Origin: Hymenobacter sp. APR13
GTDB taxonomy: Bacteria; Bacteroidota; Bacteroidia; Cytophagales; Hymenobacteraceae
NCBI RefSeq assembly: GCF_000737515.1
Contig: NZ_CP006587.1
Span: forward strand, 1,236,001-1,300,000
Length of the DNA: 64,000 nt
Direction of reading: 5' to 3'
This document shows positions 52,501-60,938 of the stretch, one piece after another (positions within the stretch are counted from its first letter, which is position 1; each line of letters starts with the position of its first letter). Both the position numbers and the translations under genes were made by a program. Under the pieces are notes generated by a model. It was given only the letters and a program-made list of their open reading frames with translations, did not search any database and was not told where the DNA came from.

Positions 52501-52835
52501 TTGCTCTGGCGCAGGTCGCTCACCGAGTTGTAGAGCATCACGGTGGTTTTCGAGTACGGATAGTACCCCACCAGCCCCGTAATGCGCTGCAGCTCCTGCT
52601 CGGCGTACTCGGCAGCGCGGCGCGCACTCACGTCGCCGCCACCGTAGTAGTAGATGTTGAAGTTCTGGGTGCTGAGCAACTGCCAGTCGAAATCCTTGTA
52701 CTGAATCCGCACCCGCCCGAAGGCCTCCTGCGAGGTCTGGGCCTGGGTGGCGCCGGCAGCGGCCAGCACCAGCATGCTTACCACCGCCAGCTGTCGGGCC
52801 GACTTCAGCCACCGAAAAAAGGATACGTGCTTCAT
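49554..52835 (-). CDS. Outer-membrane protein: pseudo-gluzincin domain, TolB-like propeller and C-terminal barrel
   Basis: A 1093-residue protein with a signal peptide ending TQAQ. Residues 40-310 resemble peptidase-MA-like gluzincins, but YQVTR (151-155) replaces HExxH and WFVGG (182-186) replaces WFxEG, so it is likely inactive. Residues about 320-640 form a TolB-type propeller (PVLSPNGQQLAYVSNDQGRY, LSYSPDGKSLVFTGVSNGQG). A Pro/Ala/Thr-rich linker follows, then a D15-like barrel from about 720 ending LTLGYDF. ATG at 52835 sits at the signal peptide. Role unknown; outer-membrane assembly or surface display is plausible. Confidence 0.8.
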   Translation of the reverse strand: MKHVSFFRWLKSARQLAVVSMLVLAAAGATQAQTSQEAFGRVRIQYKDFDWQLLSTQNFNIYYYGGGDVSARRAAEYAEQELQRITGLVGYYPYSKTTVMLYNSVSDLRQSNIGLDQDKYQTGGETDLTRMSKVQLAFQGQQTQFKRDLSYQVTRVLLNDMMYGGSLKEVIQSTYLLQLPDWFVGGASAYASEGWSVEMDDYMRDMTRQYEGNRTAPFFLRNPQLAGQSVWNYIAERYGYASIQNILNLTRITRDVEVGISSSLNVPYKLFLKDWLAYYRQLNAQPQTAFVDLDEARALTGSNRKNIQYSEPVLSPNGQQLAYVSNDQGRYQVLVANRDGSGRHTVHRGGYKTPGQQVETRLPVLAWRGNGQVAVAEVQKGLMSLRLRPADGGASGLVARFKEALPFVGDKGSSIFEPFQQVLGLSYSPDGKSLVFTGVSNGQGDLYVLRAGSRRPEKLTNDVFDDVEPVFLPGGSAIAFSSNRWLDSAGTARGSFGGVVNNYDLFLYHLDGRAQPVELLVSTISNERLPRAVSDDEILYLGEESGIRSVYRYSLRTRQRTPVSTFRTNLKGFDYNPATTTLGFVTSDRARDFVYLYPSYLLPDNVVLYKTARQETLEDRSKPAPVKAAAPAPVPAPTPASSETPVEQAASPTRNTNAPINTSDYQFDEDLPASRTGTATRRTRTAPTVAAPVAQAPLAAAPQAASGPFRYDTRFNIDNVVSSLYSDPLLGLGLIGQVNMSDLFENHRIRAGIFALTDLRTSNIFAEYTNLKHRYDWSIRYDKQAYFFDIQALGRVRFGRHEIAPTIAYPLTHNLSVRGGPRFVNISSSRFDELSGANDINRNYLGMNGELVFDNAVSTGVNMLEGTRMKIGVLKLNSFDGNNQDFGKIYVDLRHYQKIHRQIIWANRASYGQFFGQNKQQFRLGGMDNWLNYNYEGDQLLPSTYSTAEPSDIFYQQFVTNLRGFNYSKRVGPRYVLFNSELRVPIVQYLSNKPIYSGFFRNLQLTAFGDAGTAYSGNNPFNENNSFNTQVVGGTGNAFTATVINFRNPMLIGYGFGMRTTLLGFYGKADLAWGQEDYVQKGPKLYLTLGYDF

Positions 52836-52898
52836 ATAGTAGTCGATTCGGTAAGTAAGCCACCGGCGCGCTCCGGGCACCAGCCACTCTGAGGGTTC

Positions 52899-53996
52899 TT
52901 AGGAAGAAAAACCCGCCGCCGACGGGGCCGCGGTATACAACGCCTGATAGCGCCGGATATTGACCTCGGGCCACAGCTCGGCCTCCGGGTGTTCCAGATA
53001 ATCGGCCAGCAGGATGGCCAGCCGCGGAGCCAGCAGCACGCCCTTCGAGCCGAAGCCATTGAAGATACTCACTTCCGGCGTTTCCGGATGCCGCCCCAGC
53101 AACGGTTTCCGGTCGCGCACGGCCGGCCGTACGCCGGCCCGCTGCCCTACCACCCCAAAGGGCAGGCTGACGGCGGCGGCCAGGCGCTGGCTGAGCTCTG
53201 CCGTCGCCTCGGGCGTGATGCCTTCGGCGAAGGGCGGCCAGCGGTAGGTGGCGCCCACCCGGAACTGCCCGTTGCCGAGCGGCACCACGTAAGCGCCTTT
53301 GTTGATTACCTGCGCCTCCGAGAGGCCCGGACACTCAACATCCAGCACCTCGCCCTGGTTGGGCGTGAGCGGCAGCCAGCTGAAAAAAGGATTCTGCAGC
53401 GCGGCGGCTCCTTCGCAGCAAATAAAATGCCGCGCCTGTATCCGCCCGGCGTAGGTTACGCCCGCCGGGCCGGTAACGAGTTGCTGCCAGTCAAAAGTTT
53501 CGTGCTGCAGGGTTCCGTTGGTCAGGCTTTCGGCGGTGAGGGCGGCCAGCAGCTCACGCAGCCGCAGATAGCCGCCGCGCCGGATGCGCAGGCCCCCGAA
53601 TTCGTCGCGGACGCCCGGTACCGGCGGAAGCGGCGCACCGGCATCTTCCACGAAATCCTGCCACGGGTGGTCGGCGCTGCGGGCCAGCATGGTATTCTGC
53701 TCCGCCACCGACGAAAACAGCTTCCAGACCGGCAGCTGCACGAAAAACTGTTCGCCGAAGTGGGCGGCCATGTCGCCGTAGAGCTGCTCGGCGGCCGTAA
53801 TCATTTCGTCGGCGCGCCAGGCCAGGGCAAAGCGCTTGCCGGCCACCGGGTTGATGAGGCCGGCGGCCACGTTGGAGGCCGAGTTGGGGTTGGGCGCATC
53901 GAGCACCAGCACGCGGCGGCCGCGGCGGCGCAGCTCCCAGGCCAGTGTGGCGCCCGCAATGCCGTGGCCCAATATCAGGTAATCGTAGTCGGTCAT
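52899..53996 (-). CDS. FAD-dependent amine/amino-acid oxidoreductase (DAO family)
   Basis: A 365-residue protein. The dinucleotide-binding motif is LILGHGIAGATLAWELRRRG. The second half has YVVPLGNGQFRVGATYRW and RPAVRDRKPLLGRHPE with FNGFGSKGVLLAP, typical of the DAO fold shared by glycine oxidase, MnmC C-terminal domain and D-amino-acid dehydrogenase. Substrate unknown. A TACCTTG box only a few bases before the ATG at 53996 suggests a short leader. Confidence 0.85.
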   Translation of the reverse strand: MTDYDYLILGHGIAGATLAWELRRRGRRVLVLDAPNPNSASNVAAGLINPVAGKRFALAWRADEMITAAEQLYGDMAAHFGEQFFVQLPVWKLFSSVAEQNTMLARSADHPWQDFVEDAGAPLPPVPGVRDEFGGLRIRRGGYLRLRELLAALTAESLTNGTLQHETFDWQQLVTGPAGVTYAGRIQARHFICCEGAAALQNPFFSWLPLTPNQGEVLDVECPGLSEAQVINKGAYVVPLGNGQFRVGATYRWPPFAEGITPEATAELSQRLAAAVSLPFGVVGQRAGVRPAVRDRKPLLGRHPETPEVSIFNGFGSKGVLLAPRLAILLADYLEHPEAELWPEVNIRRYQALYTAAPSAAGFSS

Positions 53997-54128
53997 GGGA
54001 GGCAAGGTAGCAGAAGCGCACCGTACTCAGCCGCCAGCGTATAGCGCGGGGGCGGCGGCGCCGTTCTTAATGGAGTAAGACTCGTAACTTACCACGCAGT
54101 TCCAACGCGCGTCCTTTTTCCTTTTTGC

Positions 54129-54764
54129 ATGACCGTTTCAGGGTTTACGTTCAACGCCTTTTCCGAGAATACCTACCTGCTTCATGATGCCACCGGCCAG
54201 TGCGTGGTGGTAGACCCCGGCTGCTACGACCGGGCCGAGCAGGCTGCCTTGCAGGCGTTCATTACCGACCACCAGTTACAGGTGGTGCTGCTGCTGAACA
54301 CCCACTGCCACATCGACCACGTATTCGGCAACCAGTTTGTGCTGGACACTTACAAGGTGCCGTTTCTGATTCATGAGGCCGACCTGGCCACGCTGCGGGC
54401 CGTGCCGGCCTACGCGCCCAGCTACGGCTTTCCGCACTACGCGCCCGCCGAGCCCACCGGCTTCCTGACGCCCGGCACGCCCGTGCGCTTCGGCGACACC
54501 GAGCTGGAAGTGCGCTTTGCGCCCGGCCACGCCCCCGGCCACGTGGTGTTCTACCACGCCCCTACCAAGGTGGTCATCGGCGGCGACGTGCTGTTTCAGC
54601 AGAGCATCGGCCGCACCGACCTGCCCGGCGGCGACCATGCCACCCTGATTGAGAGCATCCGCACCCAACTGCTGACGCTGCCCGACGACGTAACAGTATA
54701 CCCCGGCCACGGCCCCGCTACCACTATTGGCGCCGAGCGCCGTTCCAATCCGTTTTTGCGCTAG
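54129..54764 (+). CDS. Metallo-beta-lactamase fold hydrolase (glyoxalase II-like)
   Basis: A 211-residue protein. The dinuclear metal site begins with THCHIDH (H59, H61, D63, H64); further ligands appear in FAPGHAPGHVVFY and IGGDVLFQQSIGRTDLPGG, with VYPGHGPATTIG at the end. The single-domain form resembles YcbL-type thioesterases; the substrate is unknown. pssA follows after 10 bases. Confidence 0.87.
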   Translation: MTVSGFTFNAFSENTYLLHDATGQCVVVDPGCYDRAEQAALQAFITDHQLQVVLLLNTHCHIDHVFGNQFVLDTYKVPFLIHEADLATLRAVPAYAPSYGFPHYAPAEPTGFLTPGTPVRFGDTELEVRFAPGHAPGHVVFYHAPTKVVIGGDVLFQQSIGRTDLPGGDHATLIESIRTQLLTLPDDVTVYPGHGPATTIGAERRSNPFLR

Positions 54765-54774
54765 GCTTCCCTTC

Positions 54775-55545
54775 ATGGCTATTAAAAAGCATCTTCCCAA
54801 CGCCCTGACGTGCCTGAACCTGTTGTGCGGCTGCGTGGCGCTGACCTTTATCTTGGGCAGCAATCCAGCGCAGGTGTATGCCCCGACAGCGAACTTCACT
54901 TCTTATATGTTCTCGGCGGACACCTGGCGGCCACTGGTGCTGGCGGCTTACCTGATCGGCATTGCGGCCGTGGCCGACTTCCTCGACGGGCTGGTGGCGC
55001 GGGCGCTACACGTGTCGTCGCCGATTGGCAAAGACCTGGATTCGCTGGCCGATATGGTGTCGTTTGGGGTGGTGCCGGGCGCCATCCTGTTCAAGCTGCT
55101 GCAGCAGGTGCTGCCCATGTACGGCCTGCCGCTGGGCCTGGCCTACCTGGCTTTCACCATCAGCATCTTCTCGGCGCTGCGGCTGGCCAAGTTCAACAAC
55201 GACACCCGCCAGTCCGACTCGTTCATCGGGCTGCCCACGCCGGCCTGCACGCTGGTGGTGGCCTCCTTGCCGCTCATCCTCACCTACGACTCGTTCGGCG
55301 TTTCGGCCCTGATCCTGAATCCGTGGGTGCTGCTAGGCCTCACGCTCCTTCTGTCGGGCCTGCTGGTGGCTGAAATTCCGCTGTTCGCGCTCAAGTTCAA
55401 AAACCTCACCTGGCAGGACAATTCGCTGCGTTTCGTGTTCTTGTTGCTGTCGGTGGGGCTGCTGGTGGGGCTGCAATCCGCGGCGGTTCCGCTCATCGTA
55501 CTGCTCTACGTGCTGCTGTCGGTAGTGCGGCCGGCCACCCGCTGA
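54775..55545 (+). CDS. pssA: CDP-diacylglycerol-serine O-phosphatidyltransferase
   Basis: A 256-residue inner-membrane enzyme making phosphatidylserine, the precursor of phosphatidylethanolamine. The CDP-alcohol phosphotransferase motif D-G-x2-A-R-x8-G-x3-D-x3-D is DFLDGLVARALHV then SSPIGKDLDSLADMVSFG (D71, D89, D93). About eight helices. ATG at 54775 (MAIKKHLPNALT) fits the family start. It follows the MBL hydrolase gene closely, probably as one transcript. Confidence 0.9.
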   Translation: MAIKKHLPNALTCLNLLCGCVALTFILGSNPAQVYAPTANFTSYMFSADTWRPLVLAAYLIGIAAVADFLDGLVARALHVSSPIGKDLDSLADMVSFGVVPGAILFKLLQQVLPMYGLPLGLAYLAFTISIFSALRLAKFNNDTRQSDSFIGLPTPACTLVVASLPLILTYDSFGVSALILNPWVLLGLTLLLSGLLVAEIPLFALKFKNLTWQDNSLRFVFLLLSVGLLVGLQSAAVPLIVLLYVLLSVVRPATR

Positions 55546-55684
55546 TTTTTGTGCTGCTGCATCACAATATTTGCATACCCGGAGAGTTAATCCATTTCAG
55601 GCCCCCGCAGTGAACCGGTGCCTGATCTGGCTTGTTGCAGGGCCACAGATTGCCACGCGTTAACGCTCTATTGACCAAAACTCT

Positions 55685-58600
55685 ATGCGCTACTTTACTT
55701 TCCTGGTAGTCTGCAGCTGTTTGCTGCTGGGGCTGGCCCGGCCGGGGCAGGCCCAGGACGGACGCCGCTCGGTTTCGCGCCAGCTCACCTGGCAGGGCGC
55801 CGCCGAAGTAGTGGGCCCCGATGGGAAGCTGCACCGCATCCCGTCGTTTGTGGGCATGCAGCCCCGCCGGGGCGTAGTGCAGGCCTACACCGTTATTTCG
55901 GTGCCCGGCACCGTGGCCGAGGGCCAGGTGCAGAAAGCCGTCTACGAACCGTTTGCGCCGGCCGAGGCCGCCCTGCTTAAGAACTTCAAGGACGCCACCG
56001 CTACGCCGCAGCAGTTCAGCGGCAACGAGAAAGGCCAGCCCGTTACGCTGGTGCTGCTGCCCACTATCCGGCGCAGCGCCCAGTCGGGCCAGCCTGAGAA
56101 GCTGGTATCGTTTGAGTACAGCTACACGCTGGCACCGGCCGTAGCCCAGCGCGGGCAAAGCATCCGCTACGCCCCCAACTCGGTGCTGCGCTCCGGCACC
56201 TGGCACAAGATCGGCGTCGACCGCAGCGGCATCTTCAAGCTCGACCGCGCGGCCCTCACGGCCATGGGCGTTGACGTGCAGAGCCTTGACCCCAGCCGCC
56301 TGCAGGTGTACGGCAACGCCACCGGCCTGCTGCCCCAGGCCATCAGCACCCGCCGCCCCGACGACCTGGTGGAAAACGCCGTGTACTTCTCCGGCGACGC
56401 CAACGCCACCCTCGACGCCAACGAGTACTTCCTGTTCTATGCCCGCGGCCCGCACGTATGGGAGCCCGAGCCCACGGCCGGCGCCCAGCGCTTCCGCCAC
56501 ATTCAGAACATCTACTCCGATACCGCCTACTACTTCGTGACGGTGGCTCCGGCTCCGCGCACGGGCCGCCGCGTGGCGGCCGCCCCCGCCGCGGGTGCGG
56601 CCAACGCCCCGGCCGTCACGCAGTACGCCGCCCGCTGGTTTTGGGAGCGGGAGTATGTAAACCTGGCCAAATCGGGCCGGGTGTGGCTGGGCGAAGGCTT
56701 CACGGCCTCCAGCAACGCCACCCAAACCTTCGACACCGACCTGACCGACCTGGTAGCCGGCGCGCCGGTGCAAGTGACGGCCTCGCTGGCCGGCCGCTCC
56801 ACCAGCAGCCAGGGCTTCCGCATTGCGGTTGGCTCCTCCACGCTCATTCAGGGTATTCCGGCCGTCGTGCGTAGCGACTACCCCGAGTACGCCGCCACCA
56901 GTTTGCAGACCCAGACGGTCGTTCCTACCGCTACCAGTGGGCCGCTGCGGCTGGGCCTCACCTTCACCAGCTCCGACGCCTCGGCCGACGGCTACCTCGA
57001 CTATCTGGAAGTGAATGCCCGGCGGCCGCTGCGGCTCACGGGCCCGCAACTGGAGTTTCGCTCGTTTGAAAACGTGCGGGCCGGCGGCGTCACTCCATTT
57101 ACATTGGCTGGCGGCAACGGCACCACCCAGGTCTGGGACGTCAGCAACCCGCGCCGGCCCCGCGCATATGCCCTCAACGGCGCAGGCACGTTCGTGGCTC
57201 CTACGGATTCGCTGCGCGAGTTTGTGGCCTTCGACCCCACCGCCTCGTTCCCGGTGCCCCGCAGCTTCGGCCGCGTCAGCAACCAGGATTTGCACGGCAC
57301 CCTCAACCCGGGCCGCGACCTGGACTTGGTGATTGTGACCTACCCGGCCTTCCGGGCCCAGGCGCAGGAGCTGGCCGACTGGCGCCGCACCAACGATGGC
57401 CTGAAAGTAGCCGTCGTGACCACCACGCAGGTGTACAACGAGTTTGGCGGCGGCAGCCAGGACGTGTCGGCTATCCGCGACATGATGAAGATGGTGTACG
57501 ACCAGCGCGACTCGCCGCGCCGCAACCAGTACCTGCTGCTCTTCGGCGACGCTTCCTACGACTACAAATCCAAACCATCCAACCTCACCAACACCGCCAG
57601 CCTGCCCGATTGGTGGAGCAAGCGCGTGCCCGGCAGCGGTGACCGGATTGCGCAGAACTACGTGCCCACCTACGAGTCGCGCGAGTCATTTGCGCAGATC
57701 CTGCCCCGCGTCAACAGCTTCGGCGACCAGACCTTCTGCTCCGATGACTACTTCGGGATGCTGGATGATAATGAGGGTGAATGGGCCGAATCGTATGGCG
57801 CCAACGGCATCATGGACGTGTCTGTCGGCCGCCTGCCCATTCGTACGCCCGTTGGGGAGCCCAACTCCACCGCGCAGGCCTCGGCTATGGTGAAGAAGCT
57901 TAAGGACTACGACCTGCGGCCTTCGCTGGGCAAGTGGCGCAACCGCCTCACCTTCGTGGCCGATGACCAAGACGGCAGCACCTACCCGCGCGATTATGCC
58001 GAGCCGCTCATCAGCCAGATCAGCCGCCAGCAGCCGGCCTTCAACTTCCGCAAGGTCTACCTCGATATGTACCCGCAGATCAATGCCAACGGCGAACGGT
58101 CGCCAGAAGCAGAACGGGCCGTGGACGAGTCGTTTGAGCAAGGCTCGTTGATTGTCAACTACAACGGCCACGGCGGCCCCGACGCCCTCACCGACGAGAA
58201 GATCCTGACCCGCGAGTCGGTATTGCGCCTGCGCAACCTGAGCCGCCAGACGTTCATGGTCACCGGCACCTGCGACTTCAGCTACTACGACAACCCCGAG
58301 AAAACCTCGGCCGGCGAGCTGACCCTGACCGACGTGGAAGGCGGCGCCATGGGCTTGTTCACCACCACCCGCCTCGTCTACGGCTCCACGCTGCTGATTA
58401 CGCCCTTGCTCGATTCGGTGCTGTCGGTACGCAGCGGCCAGGCCACCCGCATCGGCGACGCCGCCCGCTACTCCAAGTTCATTGGCTCCAACGACCCCCT
58501 GAACCGCAACTACGTGCTGCTCGGCGACCCCAGCACCCGCCTGGCTCGCCCCGATGTGGCCATGACCCTGGATTCCATCAACGGTGTGGCCCTCACTCCT

Positions 58601-59674
58601 GCCTACAACCAGCCACTCACGGCCCTGTCGCGGGTGCGGCTGTCGGGCTCGGTGCGCAACACGGCTGCTGTCACGTCTTCCCTCAACCCCAACTTCTCCG
58701 GCACCGCCCAGATTACGGTGTATGAGAAGCCCAGCACCATCACCACGCTGGCCACTTCGCCGCTTGACGTGCCGCTGCCCATTCAGGTGCAGGAAAACAT
58801 CATCTACGACGGCCAGGCTACCATCACCAACGGCCGCTTCACGGTGCAGTTTGTGGTACCCCGAGACATCAACTACAGCCTGGGACTGGGGAAAGTGAGC
58901 TTGTATGCATCCAACCGCTCGGGCGCCATCGTAGATGCGCACGGCTACCGCGCAGTACCGGTGGGCGGCGCTTCTACCACGGCCAGCACCGATACCATTC
59001 CGCCGCGCATCCGCCTGTTCATGGACAATGAGAAGTTCGTGTTCGGGGGCCTCACCGGCAATACCACCACCCTCATTGCCCGCCTCTTCGACGAGAGCGG
59101 CATCAACACCACCGGCTCCGGCATCGGCCACGAAATCACGGCCACCCTCGACAACGACCCCACCAAGCTCACCATCCTCAACTCGTTCTACGTGGCCAGC
59201 GTCGACAGCTTCCAGGCTGGCCGGGTGGAGTACCTGTTCAAGGACCTCGCTACCGGCCCGCATGTGCTGCATCTCAAAGCCTGGGACACTTACAATAACT
59301 CGGCTATCCGCGACGTAGAGTTCATTGCCGCTTCCACCGACAAGCTGGCCCTGAAACACGTCCTGAACTACCCCAATCCGTTCTCCACCACCACCACCTT
59401 CCACTTCGACCACAACCGTCCGGAAGACGCCCTCGACGTGCAGGTGCAGATTTTCACTGTCTCGGGCCGCCTCGTCCGGACGCTGCAAACCACGGTGGGC
59501 GGTGGCGCGTCGCACGTGCCGGCCAACTTCTCCGACCCGTCTTTGTCGTGGAACGGCCGCGACGAGTTCAACGACCAGCTGGCCCGCGGCGTGTACGTGT
59601 ACCGGGTCAGCGTCCGGTCGCAAAAAGACCAGGCCACGGCCACCAAATTCGAAAAACTGGTCATCCTGAATTAA
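55685..59674 (+). CDS. porU: T9SS sortase PorU (C25-family gingipain-like protease)
   Basis: A 1329-residue outer-membrane-associated protein. Signal peptide ends GQAQDG. The C25 caspase-like domain holds the catalytic dyad H829 in VNYNGHGGPDA and C863 in VTGTCDFSYYDNP. A C-terminal domain starts LNYPNPFSTTTTFHF and ends with a FEKLVILN strand. PorU removes the sorting domain from cargo and attaches it to lipid in the P. gingivalis model. porV follows after 48 bases, the usual pairing. Confidence 0.93.
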   Translation: MRYFTFLVVCSCLLLGLARPGQAQDGRRSVSRQLTWQGAAEVVGPDGKLHRIPSFVGMQPRRGVVQAYTVISVPGTVAEGQVQKAVYEPFAPAEAALLKNFKDATATPQQFSGNEKGQPVTLVLLPTIRRSAQSGQPEKLVSFEYSYTLAPAVAQRGQSIRYAPNSVLRSGTWHKIGVDRSGIFKLDRAALTAMGVDVQSLDPSRLQVYGNATGLLPQAISTRRPDDLVENAVYFSGDANATLDANEYFLFYARGPHVWEPEPTAGAQRFRHIQNIYSDTAYYFVTVAPAPRTGRRVAAAPAAGAANAPAVTQYAARWFWEREYVNLAKSGRVWLGEGFTASSNATQTFDTDLTDLVAGAPVQVTASLAGRSTSSQGFRIAVGSSTLIQGIPAVVRSDYPEYAATSLQTQTVVPTATSGPLRLGLTFTSSDASADGYLDYLEVNARRPLRLTGPQLEFRSFENVRAGGVTPFTLAGGNGTTQVWDVSNPRRPRAYALNGAGTFVAPTDSLREFVAFDPTASFPVPRSFGRVSNQDLHGTLNPGRDLDLVIVTYPAFRAQAQELADWRRTNDGLKVAVVTTTQVYNEFGGGSQDVSAIRDMMKMVYDQRDSPRRNQYLLLFGDASYDYKSKPSNLTNTASLPDWWSKRVPGSGDRIAQNYVPTYESRESFAQILPRVNSFGDQTFCSDDYFGMLDDNEGEWAESYGANGIMDVSVGRLPIRTPVGEPNSTAQASAMVKKLKDYDLRPSLGKWRNRLTFVADDQDGSTYPRDYAEPLISQISRQQPAFNFRKVYLDMYPQINANGERSPEAERAVDESFEQGSLIVNYNGHGGPDALTDEKILTRESVLRLRNLSRQTFMVTGTCDFSYYDNPEKTSAGELTLTDVEGGAMGLFTTTRLVYGSTLLITPLLDSVLSVRSGQATRIGDAARYSKFIGSNDPLNRNYVLLGDPSTRLARPDVAMTLDSINGVALTPAYNQPLTALSRVRLSGSVRNTAAVTSSLNPNFSGTAQITVYEKPSTITTLATSPLDVPLPIQVQENIIYDGQATITNGRFTVQFVVPRDINYSLGLGKVSLYASNRSGAIVDAHGYRAVPVGGASTTASTDTIPPRIRLFMDNEKFVFGGLTGNTTTLIARLFDESGINTTGSGIGHEITATLDNDPTKLTILNSFYVASVDSFQAGRVEYLFKDLATGPHVLHLKAWDTYNNSAIRDVEFIAASTDKLALKHVLNYPNPFSTTTTFHFDHNRPEDALDVQVQIFTVSGRLVRTLQTTVGGGASHVPANFSDPSLSWNGRDEFNDQLARGVYVYRVSVRSQKDQATATKFEKLVILN

Positions 59675-59722
59675 CCCTTTGGCATTTTCGCCTACCTTTC
59701 CGCGTTCCTCACTTTCTCCTGT

Positions 59723-60922
59723 ATGACCCCATTGAAACTGTCTGTGCGTTTTGCGCTGCTTTCCGGATTTATCGGCCTGCCGTTGATTGGCGCGGCCCAA
59801 ACCGAACCGAATACGCTCACCACGGCTGTTCCGATCCTGACCATCAGCCCCGATTCGCGGGCCGCGGCCCTCGGGGAAGCCGGCGTAGCCACCTCGCCGG
59901 ATGCCAACGCCGGCTACCACAATGCCGGTAAGCTGGGCTTCGTCACCACCAAGTACAGCTTCTCGCCGTCATACTCACCCTGGCTGCGCAACGTCACCGA
60001 TGACATGGGCCTAGCCTATCTGTCGGGTACCGCCAAAATTGGCACCCGCTCGGCCATATCGGCTTCGCTGATGTATTTCGACCTCGGCACCATCTCCTTC
60101 CGCGACGATTTCAACGTCTCGAAAGGCGACTACAACCCGAAAGAGTATGCCTTCAGTGTGGCCTACGGTCAGAAACTGACCGACAACTTCGGCGTTGGGG
60201 TAGCCGCGCGCTACATCCGCTCCAACCTCACCGGCAACAGCAGTGGCACCGATTCGCGTCCTGGCAACGCCGCCGCCGTCGACCTGGGCGCCTACTACAA
60301 CAAGGACCTGTCTATCGGCGCCGCCGATTACAACCTGGGTTTGGGGGCCACCATCACCAACATCGGCAACAAAATCACTTACACAAGCGCCACCCAGGCC
60401 GACTTCCTGCCCACCCGCCTGAAGCTTGGCTTTGCCCTGACTCGTGAGCTGGACGCTTACAACAAAATCACGCTTACAGTCGACGGCGCCAAGCTGCTCA
60501 CGCCGACTCCCTTCTATGTGGAAGGCGACACAACGGGTCAGTTGAAAACCATCCGGGCTGAAAACCTAGACCGACGCAACAAAGGCATTGTAGCGGCTGC
60601 GCTTGGCTCTTTCAGCGATGCTCCCGGTGGCTTCAGCGAGGAGATTCGTGAAATCAACCTCTCGGCCGGTGCTGAATACACGTACAACGATCTGCTGATG
60701 GCCCGCGTAGGCTACTTCTACGAGCCCCGCGTGAAAGGCGACCGGCAGTACCTGAGCTTTGGCCTAGGCGTGCGCTACCAAGTGTTTGGGGTGGATGGCG
60801 CCTACCTGGTGCCCAACTCCCGCGCCAATCCTTTGTCGCAAACCATCCGCATTTCCCTCCACTTCAATTTCAACGAGCTTGACCAGGCCTTTGGCGATGG
60901 TTCCAGCTCCCCGGTCAACTAA
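59723..60922 (+). CDS. porV: T9SS outer-membrane shuttle PorV (LptO)
   Basis: A 399-residue FadL-like barrel protein with a signal peptide ending in GAAQ. After VPILTISPDSRAAALGEAGV comes PDANAGYHNAGKLGF, the conserved start of PorV, then alternating strands and a terminal region ISLHFNFNELDQAFGDGSSS. PorV carries cargo from the SprA/Sov translocon to PorU. The preceding porU is 48 bases away. Confidence 0.93.
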   Translation: MTPLKLSVRFALLSGFIGLPLIGAAQTEPNTLTTAVPILTISPDSRAAALGEAGVATSPDANAGYHNAGKLGFVTTKYSFSPSYSPWLRNVTDDMGLAYLSGTAKIGTRSAISASLMYFDLGTISFRDDFNVSKGDYNPKEYAFSVAYGQKLTDNFGVGVAARYIRSNLTGNSSGTDSRPGNAAAVDLGAYYNKDLSIGAADYNLGLGATITNIGNKITYTSATQADFLPTRLKLGFALTRELDAYNKITLTVDGAKLLTPTPFYVEGDTTGQLKTIRAENLDRRNKGIVAAALGSFSDAPGGFSEEIREINLSAGAEYTYNDLLMARVGYFYEPRVKGDRQYLSFGLGVRYQVFGVDGAYLVPNSRANPLSQTIRISLHFNFNELDQAFGDGSSSPVN

Positions 60923-60938
60923 CCCTTTTCTATTGCTG

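Noticed and set aside
49872..52892. 1006-codon open frame on the plus strand opposite the propeller/barrel gene
   Set aside because: Composition is dominated by Val, Ala, His, Gln and Gly with no domain. The minus-strand protein has a signal peptide and three recognisable modules.
57686..59920. Long minus-strand frame opposite porU
   Set aside because: porU has a clear catalytic dyad and sorting domain; the opposing frame has none and crosses into porV.
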